Positions 55,010 to 64,000 of a stretch of DNA of 64,000 nucleotides are shown piece after piece. The DNA is taken from the NCBI GenBank assembly GCA_007644065.1, contig VJWN01000019.1:62001-126000 (forward strand). Direction: 5' to 3'. Position 1 is the first letter of the stretch, and each line of letters begins with the position of its first letter. The notes below the pieces were generated by a model. The model made no database searches and was not told the DNA's origin. It saw only the letters and a program-made list of their open reading frames with translations. A program made the translations under genes and the position numbers. The DNA is from Margaritispora aquatica. Lineage: Eukaryota; Ascomycota; Leotiomycetes; Helotiales; Discinellaceae.

Positions 55010-56359
55010 CTACCACATGAACAGGTGGTCAATCAGAGGCCTCGCTGCTTTCAAACTCAGCAGCATATCCTCCCTCACCATTTTTCTCGCAACAGGGTAC
55101 ACCCAAACGGGCGACGACCAGCTCAAAAATGCCACAACCCAAACATAACCCAAGATCTTCTCACTTATGTTCCTCCAGTTCCCGGCTGTCTTATTCTCTC
55201 CAAACATCCTGCGCCACAGTTCTTGAACGCCATCCTCAAGCACAATACCAAGAGCCTGCGTGCAAAAGAAACGCATCGCACCAGATTCAAGCAAGGAGAC
55301 TCCGCCGCCAAAATCAGCAAAGACGTGCATGATGCCCGAGACTGCGAAGGCGAGGAGGATCTTAGTGTAACGCGTAAGAAGAGTTCCTGGTGGTAGATGC
55401 AGGATCTTGTGTGTGATGAATTCAGCTGGTCCTTTGAGGTTGAGCTGGATATTCTGATGCCAGAATTTCCTGGGGCGGGTTAGCTTGTGTCTTGCTTCTG
55501 GCGAGAGGAGTGGGATTTGAGCATTGTAAGAAATAGGGAAGAGTCGCACTCACCCCCAGAACCCACGAACGGTGCACGCTTTGCCCAATGACCCGAATAA
55601 GGGTCTCCATAGTGGAATTTCCACAGGATTAGCCAGTACGGCGAGAAAGGCAAACAAGGAGGTAAAAGATTGCAAGATACAATACTGAGCAACCCAATAG
55701 GTGATTGAAATCTTCACTCTTGTCAATAACTCTTGAGTGCTCACCTCGCCTATCCTCGCGAGGAAGGGGACACGAGATTCAAGCAAGTGTGCAGAGTTAG
55801 ACGACACTTGTAAGTCAATCATGAAAGTGTTAAGGTAGTTCAACGCAATCGCAAGAACAGCTTGTTTGGCAAGGAAGACGGCTTGCGAAGGGACGTAGTC
55901 GTGGTCTTCTTCGTTGAACCATGGTATTCCACTTACTTCCTCCTCGCTTTCCACGCATCTGGTCGACCCCGCAACTTCACCACCGAAAGCAAATCGTGAC
56001 TGCTTTCTCATCTCTGATTCTTTTCTCCGCTTCATGCTCTCCTCATCATTGTGGTCTTCGTCAACCCCTCTGACAACTTTAGGACCAAGCCATGTCTTTC
56101 CATACGCCCATTTACGATGAATGAGGCGATCGAACACTATGAGGGGAGAAGTGAATGCTGCACCAGCAAGACAACGTCCACACCAACCTGTGCTCTCTAT
56201 CGTAGCAGGGAAGATTTTGAATGATACAGCAGTGATCGATAGACAGACACAAAGACCCAAGTAGCGGGGTAGAGACGAGGGGGCGGTGAAGCCAGCTGTG
56301 AGGGTGCTAACTAAATGCGAAGCGAGAAATAGGGGAAGTGGATGAAGAAGGTTAATCAT
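55010..56359 (-). CDS. MBOAT-type acyltransferase with wax-synthase domain, 421 aa
   Basis: Exons 56359-55554 and 55469-55010; the intron is 84 nt (GTGAGT, branch CTAAC, CCCAG). The join recreates 'RGFWGKFWHQN', the signature of the wax synthase-like domain, with the essential His. Later 'LPPGTLLTRYTKILLAFAVSGIMHVFADF' carries the second conserved His region. Several membrane helices are predicted throughout, with a hydrophilic Lys/Glu-rich loop around residues 110-160. Relatives acetylate secondary metabolites (Tri7-like) or make wax esters. No other pathway gene is adjacent except the broken membrane protein downstream. Acyl acceptor unknown. Confidence 0.85.
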
Positions 56360-56741
56360 TTCGAAAGCTGGCTTGGGAGTAGTAAAGACTGAAGTGCTGC
56401 TGAATATCTAGGAACGAAGTGTAGTTGCAAACGAAGATCGACTTAAGGATAGGTGTTCGCGGTTGAATACTAGTGCTGATGTGAGAACTTAATCCTCTTT
56501 CTTAAGCGACGAGCTCAGTACGGTCGTATTTGGAGACAACCACTTGATCTGACAGCAATGTCAGTGTTAATGCGTTAATTCTCATCATCTTTATCGTAGA
56601 AAGACAAGGAAAGACAGGCTCTTGTCATGACCTACGTATAATAGGTTTCTGCTGCGAACAGGTTCGTATATATCCATGCCAGATAATCCTCTTCCTGCCA
56701 AGACTAATTCCTAATCTCAAGCACTTCCTCCCCCTTGATAT
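56360..56741. other. Intergenic region
   Basis: About 380 bp upstream of the acyltransferase gene. No gene or clear motif seen. Confidence 0.45.
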
Positions 56742-57388
56742 TCATCCCCGCTCCAACTCACCTAACCCCACCTCCGCCATATCCCCCGTCAACAACCCCA
56801 CAACCCACATCGACAAGTCCCTCACCACATCCAATCTCTTCCACTCTCCGGTCCCAAATCCACTCGTAAGTAATAATGCCCAAAATGCAAACTGATCACC
56901 AGTCAAAAACCCACAAACAATCTGCAGCGTTATTGTGAACAAAATCTCACGCCACGACCTCAACCACCAATCATCCGCCCACCTCCACGCCCTTCTCGCC
57001 ACCCCCAAAACCAAGATGCAGATCGGACTTACGAACACGGCTCATTCCTGGGCGTCCTGCTCTGCAACCACGAGCGCGCGGAATGGGAGACATCGACCAG
57101 GGGAAGCGTAGCATTGCGCGTAGTAGTGGAAGCGCATGAGGTGCCATAGCCGGATGTGTATTTTATGCTGGTATATCAGCTTGGCTTTCAGGTTCCAGAT
57201 TGCGGGTTCGGTAATTGTGAGAGTTTGCGAGGCGAGGCAATCTTCTGCGAGCTTAGGCAAGAAGGCGAGAAGGGTGAAGATAACGAGGTAAGCGAGCTCA
57301 GGAGACTGAGAGCGAGGCCTGCAAGCGCTTTGCGAGGCGGGTGTTGCGAGGGCGTCTTGGTTGGCGGGGTTTTCGTTGGCGCGTCCAT
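56742..57388 (-). pseudogene. Membrane protein remnant with in-frame TGA
   Basis: One minus-strand frame stays open from about 57404 to 56742, apart from TGA at 57044-57042. Its product has hydrophobic helices ('AYLVIFTLLAFLP', 'ILFTITLQIVCGFL', 'FAFWALLLTSGF') and Trp-rich links, as expected for a multi-pass membrane protein. I do not recognise the family. The only nearby ATG (57388-57386) is in another frame, so the 5' end is either frameshifted or has an unseen exon. The TGA could come from CGA by one C-to-T change. Confidence 0.45.
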
Positions 57389-58022
57389 GTTCGAGTTTGG
57401 CTTGTTATGGTTTCGAGCGCGATAGCGGCAGAGAAAAGGGGGTATCTGCTAGAAGCGTTTGCATGTGCGACTTGCAGAAATGTTGCAAATCCGGTCTGCC
57501 TTGGTTCCTTATCTAAAGAATGTTGTGATATCAGCCGGAGTTCAAGATGGCGAAACATTCAAGGTAACACGATATGCGCCCCTTCTTCCACAGCACAATC
57601 AGCCGTACGGAATTATAGGCTAATCAACATGTCTTGGAAAAGGATGCAAGATACACAGTAATTTCTTGTGGCATTCCAAGCTCATGCAGTATTGGAGCTA
57701 TGCTATCCCATTAGAGCTTCATCAGCCTGTCTTAGAAAGAGGGATTGACCGACCAACTAGTTTATGTTCATCTCCACTGTCACATGACTTCAAAGACTAT
57801 TTCCTAAGCAGAGCAATACAAGCAAGATTTAAGAAAGGCGGATAGAAGCGAAAGCTTAAAGCCACGAATAGTATGTCCTCAATGTACATTTTCTAATGAG
57901 GTCTGCTTGGTTGATGGGATAGGTAACACAACCATATGTCCCTATGGACCATCATTCGCTTAGCCGACAAGACTTATGGTAAAGACTTCTAAAGATGTCG
58001 AATTTCGTAGTCATGATACCGG
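57389..58022. other. Intergenic region
   Basis: No gene supported. Frames here are short and motif-free. Confidence 0.45.
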
Positions 58023-58922
58023 TCAAATGCCTAAGAAATCTAGAATCCTTAGCAGGGCCTGCTCATCACCAGCCTTCGTCTCCATCAACTTCGCATTGAC
58101 TGCGTCCAAAATCAACCAAGTAGCAATTGTCCGTCTCACTATTGACGAGAACATTCTCTGGCTTCCCATCACCCCATACAACATCAATCTCATGTAACAT
58201 CTCAATATTGCGCTTGATCTGCCCCGCCCACTTTTGTCTCCGCTCGCGAGCAACGGCTTTCATACCTCCTTGAAACCTACCCAAAGTCGTTATATGCGGA
58301 ATGTACTCTTCCAAGATCCCAATAACTCCGTCATCATTGCCACCATCAATGACAAACCCTATCAATCTGGGAGCTTGGATAGACGACGTGTGTTTTGAGT
58401 CCGCGATCTTCTTAAGACACTCGTATTCGCGCTGCACCGCCTTGTGGTTGGTATGTACTAGCATTTTGCAGCACATATCCTGCTTATTGACAGAAACTTT
58501 TGCGATATACCCAGTACCCATGAGTTTCTTGATGAGGACGATCTCCTGTGCTGGATATCTAGGCAAGTTTGATAGAAAGTTGAGGTAGTAAGTGATATAC
58601 TTCGGTCGTGAGGGGTGCTCCTGTATTACATTTGCATTTTCTCCGTCTGTAACCAAACTAAAATGAAATGTTTCTGGATTAACAGCGGAATGTAACGAAA
58701 TAGGTGTATTTGAAGGCATGCTAATGCTAGGTGCCAAACGAGCAAACTTAGGCCATCCAGCGTGTAGATTATATCCTCAATTTCGTCTTGGGCCTTTTGT
58801 ATGTTTTCATCATCATCATCCTCCTGAAATGCTCTGTTGTACTCAGATAGAAGCGGTGTTATACGGTCCATATAATGGGGGCTAGGAGACACTGCAACGA
58901 CGAAGCGTTTGTCGTTGCACAT
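58023..58922 (-). pseudogene. WGD-type protein kinase-like gene with two frame breaks
   Basis: ATG 58922-58920 starts an acidic N-terminal segment. At about 58758-58775 the coding sense moves one frame to 'GWPKFARLAPSISMPS', then continues through 'YIAKVSVNKQDMCCKML' (probable ATP-site Lys), 'LEEYIPHI', the catalytic loop 'VVWGDGKPENVLV' and 'YLVDFG'. At about 58070-58076 the frame runs into TGA, while the neighbouring frame gives the expected end 'KAGDEQALLRILDFLGI'. The catalytic Asp, Asn and DFG are present. The WGD in place of HRD is usual in this fungal kinase group. No GT-AG intron can explain either shift. Likely a recent pseudogene; the alternative is a shorter functional protein from the internal ATG. 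Confidence 0.6.
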
Positions 58923-61280
58923 GATGGTGAAGTCATGACGGTGTGCGTCTTCCCCGTCGACTTTTTCGGTAGAGAATCTGAGATTCTTTTCCTACGGAAC
59001 TCTAGCCTCGTTGACGGCCATTGCTTGAAGTTTAGAATTTGATCGAGGTTGGTTTAAAATCTGGTTATAGTTAGGTTGCACTATAGTAGGAGGGTGTTAA
59101 TTAGTAATCAGGTTGCTCTGGCTCAACTGTAATCATGTGACCAATTGTCGCTTACTTACTCATCCCTTATTCTTCTGTATAACCCTTCAAGGGCTGGCTC
59201 ATAGCTAGACTCATTATAACGAGCTCTATACTCTGTTTTCACGAGTTTCAGTGAAATATTTCATCCTACAGAAGTGATACTCGTCAGTGGTATAATAAAG
59301 CCGCAATGGTTAATCCGATCGAGCTTCGCGTTTGTTTAATTGAAGTTTCTGGATTTCTTGAATCATTTATCTATTAAAGCTCAAACCATCGTCTCTGAGA
59401 ATGTGCATTCGACAATAGCAATCTTTATATCATAGATAAATTGAGCTCTAAACAAGAAGTTTCTTCACAGAGTGCTCTGGTGTTTGAAGAAACAGTTGTT
59501 GACGACAAATTTATATATACCTCAATAGCTCGACGAGACATGAGTTGTCTCTTTCCACGTACAGCCCCTGATTTACCCAACACCCAAAATAGCCCAATAC
59601 CTCTCCCTCACTTCTAACAACACGAGCATGTTTCTAAAGTTTCTTTTGTATCTTGTTGCAATGAGATGCGCTGCAGCGATAACGTGGGGAAAATCCAAAT
59701 CCAAATCCAGACGTAGTATAATCCGCTACCACACTACCCGCTCGCTCAAGCCGTTGATCTAACTAGGCAACTAATGAGCCAGCCCACTCCACGGCAATTC
59801 CCCCAATCTATCCGACCCGCAACTAGATCTACGGCTCAATTCCGAATCTCGCACCCACACTGACGAGTCACGCCATTTTCAGATCCCCGAGCACGATCTA
59901 TCGGAAAGAAGCTTTGTTTGTTCGTTTCTTTTTCTTCTGCCGCCACGCCCCTGATTTACCGAGTATATGCAACTACTTATGAGATATGAACCGAGAATTG
60001 TGAACTGTTTGTCCCTCGATCATTGTTTCTAGATCCAAGGAAGGAAAAAAAAAGCTATACGCAGGCACTTACTTACCTGCCGAGAACACGAACATGTTAC
60101 TCACTCTTTCTTCTTCATGTTTCGTTTCAACTCAGCTGCTGCTGCTGGTTCTACTGCGCGCACGTCTGGCATTTCCATTGCGGAAAATGACGGGGGATCG
60201 ATCCCACATGCAGATCCGTCTCATCTCTATCTCTATCTCCAGCTCCATCCCAATCTCAATCTCATTTGCTCGAATCGTGGCATAGCTGGCTCTCAAGCAT
60301 CCTGATTCAACCGACTAACCGAGTAACCGAGTAGCTAGCTGACTGACTGACCGACTTGACTTGACCCACCACTTGAGGCTCAAATCTCCTTCCCGTCCAC
60401 GACACCGCACCACACCGCACTTAATCACGCCATATCTCAATAACCAAACAAATAACCCAACATAAGCTTTCTCTATTTCGCCCTCTCAGTCTCGTTCCAC
60501 GGACTATGGACGGGCGGCCCCTGAGTGATATCTCCAATAGCCCAATCCAACAGCTATTCTCACACTTCCGAGACCACTAACGTGTTCCTGATTTTTTTTT
60601 CCCGCTCTGTTAGCTCGCTCTTGGCCGACTTCTTACTTTCTCGTCATAATCGCGGTGTAGGTAGTAGAGATGTCGGGGAAAACCGCATACAATCGTGAGT
60701 CCATGTTATTACGGTACACTCGTTGAGCCTCAAGTTTAGATTCAGGTTCAGCCTCATGCAACTCTTTCTTTCCTCACCATTGAAGCAAACTACTTTGCTT
60801 ATCGAAGCTCAAGCATATTTTGACCTCAGTGTAGCTCACCTCCCACCTCAAGCTAAGCTAGATACAAGCTCCACCTTGATTTTCGTTCCTTCCAGACAAA
60901 CAGAGTCAGGTACTAGCTAGTGTTGGGGATTGTTTAATTAGCACTTCCTAAAAGAGGAAAGAGAAACCACACTTTTTTTTTCTTTCTTTCTCTCTGTTCC
61001 TTTCTAGCTCGGCGTGTATGTATGTGCGTCCATCCATGCGTGCATTCGTGGAAGAGAGACATGCCAATGACGGGACAACTAGGGGAGTGGGTATCCTAAA
61101 GTGAGATGAAGTGAAAAGTGGCGGTGGTGAAATGAGGTGAGACGAGTCAGACAAGCGAGACATGGCTAAGGTAATAGTGGACAAACAATACAACACCGCA
61201 CCAAGCAACAAGAGACTAGTGACAAGCGAGACAGAACCCACAACAAGCGAGACACAACACCCAACACAACACAATACACA

Positions 61281-61308
61281 GCACCAGCACCAGCACCAGC
61301 ACCAGCAC
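61281..61308. repeat. CACCAG/GCACCA hexanucleotide array
   Basis: About four to five units of CAGCAC. A shorter copy of the same motif lies at about 61534-61553. Confidence 0.9.
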
Positions 61309-62912
61309 ACAGGTGGGGATCAATCCTCCCATCCATTCATTACCTAGGTACAATTGGCATGCAATTGAGATACCAACTCCCATCCTTCGGAGCCGCAAAT
61401 CCGAATCAATCAACCGAGTAAGCAACTAAGTGAGCAGAGAAGCAAGCCCCTTTTGTACACCTCCTCTATTTGATCTCACAACGCATAACGCATTACGCAC
61501 AAAGCAAAACCATACACACAAAAAACGACCAACATCAGCACCAGCACCAGCACCAACTCTAAGACTAAGACATTGAGAGCCTCGAAGCTCCCAAAGGTCC
61601 ATTGTACGAGGTACGATCTGTTGCTGCATTGATATATATATATGTATATGTATCTCCGTGGAGAGTGAATGACTAAGCGATCGGGTTGGTAAGCGAATCA
61701 ACAAACGAATTGATAAACTCGGTCGGTCTTTAGCTTACTAGCTTGCTTAGCCTGCTTAGTTCAATTCAGCTACAAGCAGGAGAAGGAGGCTTGAAGGAGT
61801 GAGTTCGTCAGAACTACCTATGCTAAGGTGGGATACTTAGTTGGTTGGTTTGTGTTGGCAAGGCAGATAGGTAGGCAGATAGACGCATACCGCTCTGGCG
61901 CGCGAGATCTAGGAAGGCTCTGGAGCTCCGATACATTACATTGCGTTCTGCGTTTGTTGTCAGTCAATCAATTAAATAATCATACATAATACATGGATGC
62001 ATATATGTATACATGCCCTCAGTTTCTACGTAGCCTGACCTTAGTACCAGAGAGTACGGAGCGGAGGTATCTCAGTAATCTATGCATCTATGTATTTCGG
62101 AATCTAACAAGCGAATCTTCACCTACTCACCTCGTCACTCACGCATCTATGTAGAGTGAACATAAATTCGATATACGAGCCCCAAATCCCCAAAATAAGA
62201 TACATACCAAAACTTAAATATCAGCGATATCACGTCTTCCAATGTGACTCCAAATTGAAATTGAACTCAGCTCAAACTAAAATCTAAGCATAAACCCAAA
62301 TCCAGATATAAACACAAATCTAACTCCAAATCCGAGTCCAACTCAAACCCTAGATGCGACAAAATCTGCATCCACATCCAACAAAAAATAAAATAAACGA
62401 ACGCAACGAAAACGCAACGAAATACCAACCGAAATCGCCAGAAACTGACGCCAGAGTAGACGCAATAGGGGCAAGGTAGGGACAGCGGCAGGGGAAAGGA
62501 AAAAAGAGCCTCATGCTCTCACTTCACCCATTCACGTACGTCCAGATCCAGCCACAGGCTCGACACAGCATACACAGCATACACAGCCCCACAACAGCAA
62601 CAAAAAGCAACGACGCGACGAAGTGAAGAAAAATCTAGAAAAGGGATAAAGGAGACAAAAATCCAGAAAAGAGAAAAGTAGACCAAACAAAGGAGAAGTA
62701 AAAGAAGTAAAAATGAAGTACAAAGTCTTTAAAAAAAAAATACACAATACACACACAGTACACACAAAACAGAAGAATGATGCGAGTGTTTCTAGTCCCT
62801 AGTCTCTACCTCGTTCCTCGTCCCGACAGAACAGAAAATATAGAAGACGGAAAAGCAAAATTCGAAGCGAGCCTTTTCAGGCGTTCATGCATGCATTCAT
62901 GCATTTAGTACA

Positions 62913-62942
62913 CCTACCTACCTACCTACCTACCTTAGGTAG
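62913..62942. repeat. CCTA array with flanking inverted TAGG
   Basis: Several CCTA units followed by CCTTAGGTAGG, so the block can form a short hairpin. Same motif family as other intergenic TAGGTACCTA blocks in this window. Confidence 0.85.
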
Positions 62943-62951
62943 GCGTTTTCC

Positions 62952-63021
62952 CAATCAATCAATCAATCAATCAAGCGTTCAAGCATCCAAGTAGGCGTTC
63001 AAGCAAGCAAGCAAGCAAGCA
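62952..63021. repeat. AATC and AAGC tetranucleotide arrays
   Basis: AATC units at about 62952-62974 and AAGC units at 63001-63020, separated by a short related spacer. Confidence 0.9.
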
Positions 63022-63281
63022 TGTATTCGAGGCGTCTAGTTCCAAGTAGTTCTAGTTCTCGCATCAGCGTTTAAGTGCGTCTGTCGCTGTCTCTCTCCAT
63101 CTGTCTCTCTGCGTCTCGACGTGTTCTAAATGTCTTTCCATGCGCGACTCCTTGAATCCAACACCATTCAATTCAACTCGATTCAATTCGCATCAATCTA
63201 ATTCAGCCCAGTTCAGCCCAATTCGCACGTTACCTCGCCTCACCTCACCTTACCCTCACCTTCGCGTTACCTCACCATGGT

Positions 63282-63338
63282 CCAGTTCCAGTCCAGTCCC
63301 AATTCCAGTCCAGTCCCAATTCCAGTCCCAATTCCAAT
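63282..63338. repeat. CCAGTCC/CAATTCC mixed tandem repeat
   Basis: Alternating copies of TCCAGTCCAGTCCCAAT-type units, about 17 bp period. Confidence 0.85.
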
Positions 63339-63420
63339 CAGCTCTATAGAGTCTAGATCTATCTGCATCTTTCTAAATCTACATCCAAATCCAGACCTGC
63401 ATCTAGATCCGCATACACCC

Positions 63421-63446
63421 ATACATACATACATACATACATACAT
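63421..63446. repeat. ATAC tetranucleotide array
   Basis: Perfect ATAC run of about six units. Confidence 0.95.
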
Positions 63447-64000
63447 TACTTCCACCGTTTTTGTTGCGTTGCGTTGCTTTGCGTTGCTTTGCCTACCTTT
63501 TGCTTTTCCTTCCTCAGCAGTCTCACTCCCTGCCGACCTCACATGTCTCATTACTGTACATACACTCAAAAAGAAGTCTCACAGCATAAGATGAACCACT
63601 CCACTCCCAAAAATCCCATGCCGACATCAACAAAATCGTGCAGAAGGGCATCAGACAAAGTCTCACCTACTATTAATTCTTTTGAGATCTATCGTAGGCT
63701 GGAATCCAGTTCGGAACCTAAACATGAATCTAAAACAGGCCATGGGCAATGAAGAATGTGAGAATAGGAAAATGTGAGCATTTCTAAAATTTGAATTCCA
63801 TTCGATCGTGGTCTTATTTCCCACAGCTACCTACCCCGTATCTATTTCTATATTTCATGCGGCTCATCAGAATCGAAACCAGATTCAAATATCAAAATCA
63901 CAAGATTCAGAAACAGATTCACATCTCAGCCATCACTTCCCAATTAGGCCATCCCACTGCATTCAGCCCCTCGGGTTTCACTCTCCCTTACCCCTACCAA

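Larger units (their letters stand above)
58923..64000. other. Long gene-free region rich in simple repeats
   Basis: About 5 kb without a gene I can support. Open frames are short and consist of tandem-repeat peptides. Composition is C/A- or T/C-rich with many microsatellites, long unspliced-looking pyrimidine tracts and TAGGTAGG blocks. This is the look of a long promoter/5' UTR of a large regulatory gene, which would lie beyond 64000. That reading is inference. Confidence 0.5.

Noticed and set aside
60094..60305. Two overlapping short frames with hydrophobic or Ser-rich peptides
   Set aside because: Short, overlapping, repeat-derived and without motif.
61162..61347. Frame encoding Gln/His-rich peptide
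   Set aside because: Translation of the CAGCAC microsatellite.

Overview
This is nuclear DNA of a filamentous ascomycete (Pezizomycotina), most likely a leotiomycete-like genome. Genes sit on both strands. Most introns are 43-110 nt, with GTRAGT-type donors and CTAAC/CTGAC-like branch sites. Content includes a reducing polyketide synthase, a Zn2Cys6 regulator, a STAND-type N-terminal domain and a fungal nitrate transporter. No rRNA, tRNA, CRISPR array or intact transposon was recognised. All gene models were spliced by eye, and the placement in Leotiomycetes is inference.

Layout. 1-382 is the 3' end of a 2-oxoglutarate/Fe(II) dioxygenase gene. 1479-5128 holds two unnamed proteins and COX20. 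5533-12303 is DNA polymerase epsilon (POL2), divergent from COX20 across a 404-bp promoter with three ACGCG boxes. 14022-14546 encodes a small secreted DNase1-family protein. 16191-18646 is a STAND-N-terminal/coiled-coil gene whose 3' part is interrupted by stops. 18989-20931 is a five-exon MFS transporter. 23046-31469 is an intronless highly reducing PKS (KS-AT-DH-cMT-KR-ACP) with a long acidic repetitive tail after the ACP. 31858-36075 holds small and membrane/coiled-coil proteins. 36293-37470 is an alpha/beta-hydrolase with two premature stops. 37836-40350 is a Zn2Cys6 regulator with a one-base frame break, divergent from a monocarboxylate-type MFS transporter (40797-42271). 44459-46032 is a nitrate transporter. 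47461-51797 carries two more coiled-coil membrane proteins. 51966-54447 carries a protein with an embedded ubiquitin domain ending in RLRGG, plus a decayed downstream partial copy. 55010-56359 is an MBOAT/wax-synthase-type acyltransferase. 56742-58922 holds two broken genes, a membrane protein and a WGD-type kinase. 58923-64000 is gene-free and rich in simple repeats.

How it fits together. POL2, COX20 and the nitrate transporter are intact core genes. Much of the rest is accessory, and at least six loci are broken by single in-frame stops or one-base shifts. Most of those stops could be CAA/CAG to TAA/TAG changes, as expected of RIP-like or deamination damage. Around the intact PKS, the hydrolase and the regulator are both damaged, so this may be a decaying secondary-metabolite neighbourhood. 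The most unusual intact items are the ubiquitin-containing protein, the acidic tail on the PKS and the repeat-built membrane-anchored coiled-coil protein.
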